Shown here: positions 1 to 7,952 of the stretch, in pieces | How the letters are laid out: every line of letters starts with the position of its first letter | Position numbering within the stretch: the first letter of the stretch is position 1 | From: Candidatus Lindowbacteria bacterium RIFCSPLOWO2_12_FULL_62_27 | GTDB lineage: Bacteria; Lindowbacteria; 2-12-FULL-62-27 | Assembly: GCA_001784175.1 (NCBI GenBank) | Contig: MFPR01000013.1 | Coordinates: forward strand, 18,111-82,110 | DNA length: 64,000 nt | Reading direction: 5' to 3' | Notes under the pieces: generated by a model | The model's input: only the letters and a program-made list of their open reading frames with translations | The model's database searches: none | Told to the model about the DNA's origin: nothing | Translations under genes and position numbers: made by a program

Positions 1-1
1 C

Positions 2-808
2 GTCATGACTCGCAACCTTCGCGAGGATCAAGTCAAGCTCATCGAAAAACAAAAGCTCGAACAGGAAATAAAAATCGCCATGCAGATCCAGCAGACCCTC
101 CTCCCCAAGTCGCTCCCCAACGCGCCCGGATACAGTTTCGGCGCCGTCTACGGCGGCGCCCGCGAGGTCAGCGGCGACTATTACGACTTCCTGGATATCC
201 GGTCCAACGGCCGGCCACGCATCGGTGTCGTGGTCGCCGACGTCGCCGGCAAAGGCATCCCCGGCGCTTTCATGATGGCCGTTACGCGCAGCATCCTCCG
301 CGCGCAGGCGCCCGTCTCTGATTCCCCCGCGCAGGTCCTCAAACTGACCAACGGCATCCTTCAGCCCGACCTGAAAAAGGGAATGTTTGTCAGCATGGTC
401 TACGGAATCCTGGACGTTCAATCCGGTCACATGGAATTGAGCAGCGCGGGGCATTGCCCGTCCCTCGTGTACCGCGCCGGCTCCGGCTCGGTCGAGACGG
501 TGCGCTGCAAGGGCATCGCGCTGGGGATCGGCGCTGCGCAGTTGTTCGAGCGGCGCATTGAATCCAAGACGGTGCCGCTGGCGCCCGGCGACATTTTTTT
601 TCAGTACACAGACGGCATTCAACATGCTATGAATATAGAGGAGAACCGTTTTGGGATGGACCGGCTCATGGCCTGTCTTCGCGAGTTCAACCCGGGAGAC
701 GCCCAGTCCCTGGTGGCCCGCATCCTTGAGCGGATCAACTCATTTACGGCCGGATTTCCGCAGTTCGACGATATCACCATGGTCGCCATCAAGCGGGACC
801 GGGCATAG
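2..808 (+). CDS. SpoIIE/RsbU-type PP2C serine phosphatase (5' end outside window)
   Basis: This is the C-terminal part of a PPM-family serine phosphatase of the RsbU/SpoIIE type, which dephosphorylates STAS-domain anti-anti-sigma factors in partner-switching circuits. A charged, coiled-coil-like linker (QIQQTLLP) precedes the catalytic domain. Metal-site motifs are visible: GDYYDF, VADVAGKGIPG, YTDGIQH and FDDITMVAI at the end. The frame is open to the window edge and no ribosome site precedes the ATG at 5, so the true start and any sensor or HAMP part lie upstream. A STAS gene follows after 15 bases, then an RsbW-like kinase, so substrate and antagonist are encoded next door. Confidence 0.9.
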   Translation, partial: VMTRNLREDQVKLIEKQKLEQEIKIAMQIQQTLLPKSLPNAPGYSFGAVYGGAREVSGDYYDFLDIRSNGRPRIGVVVADVAGKGIPGAFMMAVTRSILRAQAPVSDSPAQVLKLTNGILQPDLKKGMFVSMVYGILDVQSGHMELSSAGHCPSLVYRAGSGSVETVRCKGIALGIGAAQLFERRIESKTVPLAPGDIFFQYTDGIQHAMNIEENRFGMDRLMACLREFNPGDAQSLVARILERINSFTAGFPQFDDITMVAIKRDRA

Positions 809-823
809 GAGCGAGGTGTAAAC

Positions 824-1171
824 ATGGAATTCAAAGTGGAGGTCGGGCCGGCGTCCTGGAAGCCGGACATCACCGTCATCAAACTCTTTGGATCCGTCGA
901 CGCCCAGACCGCGCCGCTGTTTGAAAAAGAGGCGATGGCGGCGGTCGGCAAGGGCAAGAAAAAGGTTTTGGTGGATTGCGCCGGTCTCGATTTCATTTCC
1001 AGCGCGGGCATCGGCGTCTTTATGGTGATCCTGAGCGAAGTCGAGGCCGAGGGATTCCTCAGGGTGATGAATCTTTCCGACGAGGTCTACGAATCGTTTG
1101 AAATTCTGGGAATCAACGAGGTCATGGAGATCTACAAGGATGAAAAAGACGCCCGGCGCGCCATCGCCTGA
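824..1171 (+). CDS. STAS-domain anti-sigma factor antagonist (SpoIIAA/RsbV-like)
   Basis: A 115-residue single STAS domain, the usual length for SpoIIAA/RsbV proteins. These bind an RsbW-type kinase when unphosphorylated and release its partner. The expected phosphorylation loop is seen in DCAGLDFISSAGIGVF, with serines at about residues 58-59. A good ribosome site (GGAGCGAGG) precedes the ATG. The gene sits between a SpoIIE phosphatase and an overlapping RsbW-like kinase, the standard partner-switch order. No sigma factor gene is visible, so the final output is unknown. Confidence 0.88.
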   Translation: MEFKVEVGPASWKPDITVIKLFGSVDAQTAPLFEKEAMAAVGKGKKKVLVDCAGLDFISSAGIGVFMVILSEVEAEGFLRVMNLSDEVYESFEILGINEVMEIYKDEKDARRAIA

Positions 1172-1598
1172 GCGGCGGGTCGCCATCTCCATCCAGCTCG
1201 TCGCCGACTTCAAGAGTCTCCTGAAGATCCGCCGCGCCGTCATGGCCCAGGCCACCATCATTGGCGCGCGGCGGTCGATCATCTACCGGATCATCCTGGC
1301 CGTCGAGGAGGCTTGCTCCAACATCATCCGCCATGCCTACCGGAAACATGAACCCAAAACCATCTGCGTCGACATCGAGGCCACGCCGCAAAAAATGAAT
1401 ATCGTCATCCGCGACGTCGGCAAGGCATTCGATTTTCAGAAATATCCCGCGCGCGCGGTCGCGCAAAACGCCATCCGGCGCCGTTCCAAGGGCGGATACG
1501 GCATCCACCTGATTAAATCCCTCGTCGACAACTACGAGTACATCCGCAGCGACAACGGCGAAAACCATCTGAGGCTCGTCAAACGCCTCCGCAATTGA
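1140..1598 (+). CDS. RsbW/SpoIIAB-like anti-sigma serine kinase
   Basis: A GHKL-fold ATPase of the RsbW type, about 152 residues. The N box is EEACSNIIRHAY, the G1 region is RDVGKAFDF and the G2 region is GGYGIHLIKS. This fits a serine kinase that phosphorylates the STAS protein encoded just upstream. I chose ATG 1140, which overlaps the end of the STAS gene; the ATG at 1098 would add an arginine/tryptophan-rich stretch that is just the STAS gene in another frame. The stop TGA overlaps the TTG start of the next gene, so translation is probably coupled. G1 is less canonical than DxGxG, so kinase activity is likely rather than certain. Confidence 0.82.
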   Translation: MKKTPGAPSPERRVAISIQLVADFKSLLKIRRAVMAQATIIGARRSIIYRIILAVEEACSNIIRHAYRKHEPKTICVDIEATPQKMNIVIRDVGKAFDFQKYPARAVAQNAIRRRSKGGYGIHLIKSLVDNYEYIRSDNGENHLRLVKRLRN

Positions 1599-3934
1599 CC
1601 GGGACCGTTCCGGCAGGATCGTCGGCGTCCCACGAAGATCGCCAGGCGCGGCTCGATGTCCGGTTCCTGCGTGAAATGGCGGCGCAGATTAAAAACAAGA
1701 CCAGCCTCCATGAACTCTTCGAAACGTTCCTCCTCACGCTCATGGGCCGGTTTCAGTTCCTCCGCGCCGCCATCTATCTGCCGGCGGCCGAGCCCTCGCG
1801 GTTCCGCATGTTTTTGTCCAAAGGCGCCGTCCCGACGGGCGGGCTTCCCGATCTCATCCGCATCGAGGATCTGCCGGACGAAACGCCCCTCCTGAAACTC
1901 GTGGACCTCCCCGTCCTCGATCCCGGCGGCGTCTTCTCCCGCGCCCAATTCTCATGCGCTCGGGTCATCGCCTGGACGCCCGAACCCGGCCGGCCCCTCC
2001 GCCGGCAGGGAATCCTCCTGCTTGGATCGCCTCGACCCGTGCGTTTCACGGCGGCCGGAAAACTTTTCCTGGAATTGATCTGCGGTCAGGTCACTCAGGT
2101 GCTCGCCGGCAGTCTTGGCGGGATCCTCGAACGCATTCAGGATTTGGAGCGGCGCAGCGACCTCGTGCGCGACAGGGGACAACAATCTGCGCCACAGCGG
2201 CGGCGCGGCATTTCCCGCGAGGATATTCTCCATTCACAAAACCTCCAGACGCTCCAGGATATCGCGTTCCGATTCAAGGGCGGCGTCAGCCTCCAGGAAT
2301 TGTTCAGCACCTATCTTTTGACCCTCATGGGCCGCCTCCGGCTCAAACGCGCGGCCATCTACGCCTCGACCATGCCTGCCAGCCGGTTTATCCGGTTGCT
2401 CGTCAAAGGCCGCTCGGGACGGCGGGACTTGCCGGAGACGGTGACGATCGATGAGATTCCGGGGAATCTTGTCTGGGGATCCCTGCGGGACTATCCCGCG
2501 TTGAACCCCGGAAACGTTTTCGGCCGGGAAGGCCTGTCGCTCGTGTGGGTCCTCTCAAGAGACGCGCCGCCGGAAGACGCGCCCTCGGACCTGCATCCGG
2601 ACGCCATGGTGTTCATGGGCGCTGACGGAGATATCCAGCTCACGCCGGCCAACGTCAAGTTCATCGAAATTCTCAATCAGCAGATTGTCGGTATATTGAA
2701 ACTGCTCGACAGCGTCGCCTCAGGTCACGCGGCCCCTGGACGCGAAAGCCGCGCGGGACTTCTGGACTGGGACAGCAATCTCTCCGTCCTCGTGCGCGAG
2801 GGCGTCGACGACCTCGGGTTCCTCCAGGAGGCCGGCATTCGGCACAGGATTTTTTATCGCCCGGCCCACAAGGTCGGCGGGGACTTTTACGACGTCTTCC
2901 CGCTCGACGGAGGCCGCATCGCCGTCGTGCTCGCGGACGTCGTCGGACACGGCATTTCGGCCGCCATGTGGACTCAGGCCATTCGGGACCACCTCCGGCA
3001 CATGGTCGCCTCCGACGCCGGCCCCGCCGCCTCCGAACCCGCCGCAGTTCTGCGGGCGCTGAACGGCGTTCTGGCCGGACATGAGAAAAGCGAGATCCCT
3101 GTTTCCGTCTGCTATGGGATCATGGACCCGGCCCGATCGACGTTCACGTATGCTTCCGCCGGCATTCACTTCCCAATGCTCTTTCGCGCGCGCGCCGACG
3201 CCGTGATCGAACTGCCGGCCGGCGGGCTCTTCCTCGGGTGCCTGCCCGACATCCAGTTCTCGCAGGAAACGCTTCACATTGAGCGCGGCGACCTCCTCGT
3301 CCTGTACACGGACGGCCTGCATCACCTCACAACCGATGCTTGGCGGACGGAGGCCCGCGAGTCCATCGGAAGAAATGCCGCGGATCCGGAGAAAATACTG
3401 GATGAAGTATTGAAGCTGACTGCGCTGTCCGGCGAGGAGCCGGAATCGCCCGCCGACGACAGGACCGCCCTCCTCTTCCTTGCGGACTTCCCGGGCGTAC
3501 CCGATGGATTCCGGCGGCGGCTGGTCATGCCGGCGGATGTCCGCCATCTGCCGGCGCTTCGAAGCTTCATCGCCAGCCTCCTCGGCGCGTGTGGAAATAT
3601 TTCGAGAGATGAGGCCTTCGCCATCTCCTTTACGTCGGAAGACGTCGTTCTCAACGCCATTCAGCACGGGTATAAGGGCCGCGCGCAAGGTGTCATTGCG
3701 TTTGAAGCACGCATGGCGAGGGATCACCTCGAGTTTGAGGTGTCCGACCTGGGCCGCGGCTTTGAGTTCGATCCGGGCCGCATCCCCAAATTTGTCGACG
3801 ACACGGATCTCTACCGGCCCAACGGCCGCGGGCTGTATATGATGTTCCAGTTGATGGACGAGGTCAAAGTCGACAGCAAGCCGGGACTCGGCACGACCGT
3901 GCGCATGGTCAAGTACTTCAAAGGCGCCCGCTGA
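1595..3934 (+). CDS. Phosphatase-kinase fusion: two GAF-like repeats, SpoIIE PP2C domain, RsbW-like ATPase
   Basis: A 779-residue protein. Two similar sensor-like regions lie at about residues 24-190 and 215-375; both contain a LxELFxTxLLTLMGR block followed by an AAIY strand, suggesting an internal duplication, possibly GAF-like. A SpoIIE phosphatase domain follows at about 410-625 (GGDFYDVF, VLADVVGHGISAAM, YTDGLHHL). A C-terminal GHKL domain at about 650-775 has SEDVVLNAIQHGY, DLGRGFEF and GRGLYMMF. Phosphatase and kinase-like activities are therefore on one chain. The start is a TTG overlapping the previous stop; an internal ATG at 1677 is an alternative. The downstream STAS gene overlaps by one base and is the obvious substrate candidate. 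Confidence 0.85.
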   Translation: MTGTVPAGSSASHEDRQARLDVRFLREMAAQIKNKTSLHELFETFLLTLMGRFQFLRAAIYLPAAEPSRFRMFLSKGAVPTGGLPDLIRIEDLPDETPLLKLVDLPVLDPGGVFSRAQFSCARVIAWTPEPGRPLRRQGILLLGSPRPVRFTAAGKLFLELICGQVTQVLAGSLGGILERIQDLERRSDLVRDRGQQSAPQRRRGISREDILHSQNLQTLQDIAFRFKGGVSLQELFSTYLLTLMGRLRLKRAAIYASTMPASRFIRLLVKGRSGRRDLPETVTIDEIPGNLVWGSLRDYPALNPGNVFGREGLSLVWVLSRDAPPEDAPSDLHPDAMVFMGADGDIQLTPANVKFIEILNQQIVGILKLLDSVASGHAAPGRESRAGLLDWDSNLSVLVREGVDDLGFLQEAGIRHRIFYRPAHKVGGDFYDVFPLDGGRIAVVLADVVGHGISAAMWTQAIRDHLRHMVASDAGPAASEPAAVLRALNGVLAGHEKSEIPVSVCYGIMDPARSTFTYASAGIHFPMLFRARADAVIELPAGGLFLGCLPDIQFSQETLHIERGDLLVLYTDGLHHLTTDAWRTEARESIGRNAADPEKILDEVLKLTALSGEEPESPADDRTALLFLADFPGVPDGFRRRLVMPADVRHLPALRSFIASLLGACGNISRDEAFAISFTSEDVVLNAIQHGYKGRAQGVIAFEARMARDHLEFEVSDLGRGFEFDPGRIPKFVDDTDLYRPNGRGLYMMFQLMDEVKVDSKPGLGTTVRMVKYFKGAR

Positions 3935-4260
3935 TGGCGTTCGAATTTCAGGAAATCTCCCCCACGGCCGGCGTCCTCCGCACCGGCGTGGATGTCCGGC
4001 CGGAAAATATCGAAGGATACCGGAAAAAATTATACGAACTGTGCGAGCGGAAAAATTTTACGCTCTATCTCGACATGGCCGGCGCCGAACACCTCTCGTC
4101 CTGGGCCATCGGCGTCACGGCGCTCGCGGCCCAGAAAATCAGGCAAAACGGAGGAAATCTCAAAATGTACGGCGCCGGCGATAACCTCAAACGCATCCTC
4201 AAATACTCGCGCCTCGACATGATCATCGAGGCCTCCTCCGACCCGCCCCCGGCTCAGTAA
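3934..4260 (+). CDS. Small STAS-domain protein
   Basis: A 108-residue STAS-like protein, last of the plus-strand signalling genes. The core matches anti-sigma antagonists: a LYLDMAGAEHLSSWAIGVTA region with paired serines where the phosphorylated serine normally lies. Its ATG shares a base with the stop of the phosphatase-kinase fusion (TGATG), indicating translational coupling and a likely direct partner. It overlaps the 3' end of the convergent inositol-monophosphatase gene by seven bases. The sequence is divergent from the first STAS gene, so the two probably serve different switches. Confidence 0.8.
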   Translation: MAFEFQEISPTAGVLRTGVDVRPENIEGYRKKLYELCERKNFTLYLDMAGAEHLSSWAIGVTALAAQKIRQNGGNLKMYGAGDNLKRILKYSRLDMIIEASSDPPPAQ

Positions 4261-5159
4261 TCCACCGCCTCCCGGATTTTGATATACGGCAGAATCGCCC
4301 GCACCGTCTTCTCCGGGCCGCAGATCAGCGGCTCCGCCGGCCGCTGCCCTGCCAGAAGCGGCGCCCAGTCGCATGGACCGCCGGACAGCGTGAGGAGTTG
4401 TCCGCCCCCGCGCATCACCAGCGCCGCGCCGCCCGCGATGTCCCACAGGTGCGGCCGGCCCAGAAGCGCCGCGTCGGCAGCGCCGGCCGCGACAAACGCC
4501 ATGTGCGCCGCCAAACTCCCCATCGAGCGCGTTTTCCCGGGAAAGTTGATCTGATATTTCCGGTGCGAGTTCGAGGGAACCATCAGGCATGACTCGCTGT
4601 CGAACTGGTCCATGCCTTGGCGCAGCCGCACGGGTTTGTTGTTGAGAAAAACGCCGGATTCGTCGCCCCAGTACATCTCGTTGATCGCCGGCATGCTCAG
4701 GATGCCCACCTCCGGCAAGCCCTTCAAAACAACACCGACCGAAATCACCCAGATCGGCAACCCGGCCGCAAACGCCGACGTGCCGTCGATCGGGTCGATC
4801 GCCCACAGCGTTTCATCCGTCGAGCCCGCCGACGGCGTGGCGGATGGCCCGGGCAAATCTCTGAACAGTCCCTTGACCGTCTGTTTCTTCGGCAGTCCGC
4901 CGAGGCGCGCGATTAGATCATTGGGAGGGACTGCCGATGCATCCGCCGCCGCGCCCTCTGTAAACCCCGTCTCCTCGCCCAAGATCCGCTCCGCCGGAAA
5001 CACCTCCCGGATCCGCTGCTTCACGAACTCCTCGATCTCTGCGTCTGCGTCCGTCACGATCCCCTCGTTGCCCTTCCGGCGGCCCTCCGTGCGCTTGAAA
5101 TGCCGCATCGCAATCTCCGCCGCTTTCCGCGTGAACGCCTTCGCCAGGTCCAGTCTCAC
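4254..5159 (-). CDS. Inositol monophosphatase family protein
   Basis: A 301-residue member of the metal-dependent inositol monophosphatase/FBPase/CysQ superfamily. The metal-binding motifs are present: GEETGF near residue 80, WAIDPIDGTSAF near 120 and LWDIAGG near 230. The usual DGTxNF reads DGTSAF, so the exact substrate (inositol phosphate, sugar bisphosphate or 3'-phosphoadenosine phosphate) cannot be called. The start is a GTG in a GTGA overlap with the stop of the small CcmD-like gene, making this the last gene of the long minus-strand operon that begins at thrS. Its 3' end overlaps the convergent STAS gene. Confidence 0.88.
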   Translation of the reverse strand: MRLDLAKAFTRKAAEIAMRHFKRTEGRRKGNEGIVTDADAEIEEFVKQRIREVFPAERILGEETGFTEGAAADASAVPPNDLIARLGGLPKKQTVKGLFRDLPGPSATPSAGSTDETLWAIDPIDGTSAFAAGLPIWVISVGVVLKGLPEVGILSMPAINEMYWGDESGVFLNNKPVRLRQGMDQFDSESCLMVPSNSHRKYQINFPGKTRSMGSLAAHMAFVAAGAADAALLGRPHLWDIAGGAALVMRGGGQLLTLSGGPCDWAPLLAGQRPAEPLICGPEKTVRAILPYIKIREAVDY

Positions 5160-5272
5160 GGCCCGCCACCCCCCTTCTCTATCTGAAGCAACTTCCAGTG
5201 CAGAAAAATCAGGTAAACAAAAAAGATGACCCAGAACACAAAGTAGGCCGCCGCAAAATATCCTTCATTCAT
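5156..5272 (-). CDS. ccmD: CcmD-like small membrane protein
   Basis: A 38-residue protein: a short N-terminus, one strongly hydrophobic segment (about residues 6-24, AAYFVFWVIFFVYLIFL) and a short basic tail ending in glycines. Size, topology and position directly after a CcmC-like gene match CcmD, which helps release holo-CcmE or stabilises the CcmABC complex in cytochrome c maturation. The ATG at 5272 overlaps the ccmC stop (ATGA). A longer upstream reading would only duplicate ccmC sequence in another frame. Identification rests on context and topology rather than on specific residues. Confidence 0.72.
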   Translation of the reverse strand: MNEGYFAAAYFVFWVIFFVYLIFLHWKLLQIEKGGGGP

Positions 5273-5913
5273 CGTACCCGGTCCTCCAGCAGGCACACTC
5301 CCGATCGGAGCTGCCACAGAGTGAAAAACAGAACGGTCAACGCCGCCATCGACCATCGCAGCGGCAAGCCGAACGCGGCGGCCAGTTCAATCCGCGGCGG
5401 ATGAAATTGCGCCTCGGGCCGCCAGAAATACACCGATGCCAGCACGACCGGAATCTCGACCGCGGCCAGAATCGAGTAGACCGCGATCACCCGGTCGCGC
5501 ACCGGCGGGCGATCCATCGTCGCGCGCACAAGCAGGCACACGGCGTACGTCGCCCACAAAATCAAAAACGTCGTCAGCCGCGGCTCCCACCGCCACCACA
5601 CGCCCCACACGGGTTTCGCCCACATCGGCCCGCTCACGATCACAAACGTGCAAAACAAAAAACCAACCTCGATCGCCGCATAGCACCGCGCCGCCCGCCC
5701 CGGTTTCCCCTCCGCCACCAGATACCCCATCCCATACCCCGCCGCGATCATGAACGCCAGAAACGCGGTCCATGCCGAACCGACGTGAAAATAAAATATC
5801 TTTTGCGCCATCGCCCCCGCTTCCGCTTGGGCCGGCGGCGCCGAATGGATGAACCACAGCGACGTCAATACGAGAACGGCCGCGGTCATCCACACGACGG
5901 CGACCGGTTTCAT
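5269..5913 (-). CDS. ccmC: CcmC/CcsA-type heme-handling protein for cytochrome c assembly
   Basis: A 214-residue polytopic inner-membrane protein with six apparent hydrophobic segments. The family's tryptophan-rich heme-binding loop is clear (WGVWWRWEPRLT), flanked by histidines in FYFHVGSAW and AQFHPPR that fit the axial heme ligands. CcmC presents heme to CcmE at the periplasmic face. It overlaps pheT by four bases (ATGA) upstream and ccmD by four bases downstream. No ccmA, B, E, F or H is in the window, so the rest of the pathway must lie elsewhere. Fusion of this pair to a tRNA synthetase operon is unusual. Confidence 0.88.
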   Translation of the reverse strand: MKPVAVVWMTAAVLVLTSLWFIHSAPPAQAEAGAMAQKIFYFHVGSAWTAFLAFMIAAGYGMGYLVAEGKPGRAARCYAAIEVGFLFCTFVIVSGPMWAKPVWGVWWRWEPRLTTFLILWATYAVCLLVRATMDRPPVRDRVIAVYSILAAVEIPVVLASVYFWRPEAQFHPPRIELAAAFGLPLRWSMAALTVLFFTLWQLRSGVCLLEDRVR

Positions 5914-7952
5914 GCCCGCAGCGCCGCGCCCAGCCGCTCACGGAGAACGCCGTAAATCACGTCCCGCGCCGCGTTCGCCTCGTCGTCCGACAGCGTCCGG
6001 TCCGGAGATTGAAAGATGAACGTGAGACCGATGGCGTACATCCCGGGGGCCACGCCCTTGCCGCGATACAGATCAAACACCTCGTACCGGCTCAGATTCG
6101 TCGCCTTCGTCGAATCGATCGCCTCGTACACCTGCCCGGCCGTGACCTCGTCCCGGACCAGAAGCGACAAGTCACGGCGGATGGCCGGAAATCTGGGAAT
6201 CGCCCGGTGGCGCGGGCGCACCGCGGGAAACGCGAGAAGCCGCGAGAGGCTCAGTTCCGCCAGATACGTCTCCGCCGGAAGATCCATGGACTGCGCGATC
6301 CCGGCCTCCATCCGGCCTGCGCATCCGATGGAGGTTCCGTCGATCAGGACGGCGCACGATTCCGCGTCGGCGAATCCGCCGACCGCCGCCGGAACAAATC
6401 CGATGGACTTGATCTCACGCCCGCTCTGCCCGACCAGCGTCTCCAGGATTCCTTTGAGATCAAAAAAATCCGCCGCGTGGGAATGTTTCGAGAAATGGAC
6501 CGGGGCCGTTGGACCCGCCACGGCCACCGCCAGACGAATCTCCTCGGCGGGAGGATCGCCCGGAAGAAAAATCGGGCCGGCCTCGAAAAACCGAAGCGCT
6601 TCTGTCGTCCCCCGCCGCGCATTCAGCGATGCCGCCGTGGCCAGATGGGGCAGAAGCGTCGGCCGAAGATGCGACGCGGCCCGGCTCAATGGATTTTCCA
6701 GCGGAACGGCCTCCGCCGGATTGACATGGAAGACGCTCAGCGCCTCCGCCGAGACGAAGCTCATCGATACGGTCTCGACAAGACCCGCGGACAGCGCCGC
6801 CTGCCGGATACGCGACAGCGCCGTTTCGCGCTCTGGCAGCGCGCTCGCCGCCCAAACCTTGGGCCGGCGCGCCGGAATCCGGTCGAGTCCGCACAGGCGC
6901 GCCACTTCCTCTATCAGGTCCTCCTCCAGGACCAGGTCCGGACGGAAACTTGGCGGGGTCACCACCCACCGCTCGCGGCCAAGGCTCCGGACGCCGCACC
7001 CCAGTCGAGCCAGTACCCGGCTGACTTCGATGCCGGCATACCTGATCCCCAGCACCCGCTCGATCGCATCGCCCGAAAGCGGGATCGGCGCCGCTTCGCC
7101 GATCTTCCCGCCAACTCTCTCGATCCCGGTCAGCCGGCCCCCGGCAAGCTCCCCGATCAGTTCGATCGCCCGAAAGAAAACGGGATCCAGCCCCGCCGGA
7201 TCGACATGGCGCTCAAATCGGATCGAGCTTTCGGTGGCGATTCCAAGCCGCCGGCCGGTCCGCCGGACCGTTCCCGGCTCGAACCACGCGCACTCGAGAA
7301 ATACCGTACGCGTGCCTTCGCCGACGGCCGTGTCCGACCCGCCGATCACCCCGGCCAGTGCGACCGGGCGATCTCCCGACGCGATCACCAAATCCCCGCT
7401 GACCTCGTAAGTCTTTCCGTCCAGCGCCGCAAGTTTCTCGCCGGATCGGGCCCGGCGTACATGGACGCCGCCGGATAGCCGGTCCGCATCGAACGCGTGC
7501 AGCGGCTGGCCAAATTCGGCCAGCAGGAGGTTCGTGATGTCCACCACGTTGTTCAATACCGCGTAGCCGGAAAGACGCAGTTTTTTCGCCATGGCGGCCG
7601 GCGACGCGCCGATCCGAACGCCCTCGATCCGCGCGCCAAGATACCGCCGGCATCCGCAGGCCCGGTCGATTCGCACCGCGCCCTTCATGGACGCCCCCCG
7701 CGATTCCATCCGAACGGCCCTCGTCGGACTGACCTTGCGGCCAAACGCCGCCCCCAGCTCCCGCGCAAGACCTCGCACCGACAAAAGATCCCCCCGGTTG
7801 GCGGTTTGCTCGACGTCCAGCACGCGCTCGCCCTCCAGTTCCTCTTCGCCCGCCACCTCGATCCCGATCTCAGGCAACCGCTTCGCAAGGGTTCGGCGGT
7901 CGGAGGCGGTCAGCCGCACATGTTCCTCCAACCAGGAGAGAAGCACTTTCAT
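5910..7952 (-). CDS. pheT: Phenylalanyl-tRNA synthetase beta chain, lacking the N-terminal tRNA-binding OB domain
   Basis: Beta subunit of the alpha2-beta2 phenylalanyl-tRNA synthetase, cytoplasmic. The B1 segment opens (MKVLLSWLEEHV) and passes after about 45 residues straight into the TANRGDLLSVRGLAREL segment. In most bacterial PheT about 110 residues of EMAP-like OB fold are inserted here; this protein is 680 residues rather than about 790. B3/B4, B5, the catalytic-like core and the C-terminal FDX-ACB domain (RFPAIRRDLSLLV) are all recognisable. Start and stop overlap pheS and ccmC by four bases each. Confidence 0.95.
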   Translation of the reverse strand: MKVLLSWLEEHVRLTASDRRTLAKRLPEIGIEVAGEEELEGERVLDVEQTANRGDLLSVRGLARELGAAFGRKVSPTRAVRMESRGASMKGAVRIDRACGCRRYLGARIEGVRIGASPAAMAKKLRLSGYAVLNNVVDITNLLLAEFGQPLHAFDADRLSGGVHVRRARSGEKLAALDGKTYEVSGDLVIASGDRPVALAGVIGGSDTAVGEGTRTVFLECAWFEPGTVRRTGRRLGIATESSIRFERHVDPAGLDPVFFRAIELIGELAGGRLTGIERVGGKIGEAAPIPLSGDAIERVLGIRYAGIEVSRVLARLGCGVRSLGRERWVVTPPSFRPDLVLEEDLIEEVARLCGLDRIPARRPKVWAASALPERETALSRIRQAALSAGLVETVSMSFVSAEALSVFHVNPAEAVPLENPLSRAASHLRPTLLPHLATAASLNARRGTTEALRFFEAGPIFLPGDPPAEEIRLAVAVAGPTAPVHFSKHSHAADFFDLKGILETLVGQSGREIKSIGFVPAAVGGFADAESCAVLIDGTSIGCAGRMEAGIAQSMDLPAETYLAELSLSRLLAFPAVRPRHRAIPRFPAIRRDLSLLVRDEVTAGQVYEAIDSTKATNLSRYEVFDLYRGKGVAPGMYAIGLTFIFQSPDRTLSDDEANAARDVIYGVLRERLGAALRA

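Noticed and set aside
6009..7478. 489- and 464-codon plus-strand reading frames opposite pheT
   Set aside because: Arginine/proline-rich translations with no motifs; they are antisense shadows of a clearly conserved gene in GC-rich DNA.
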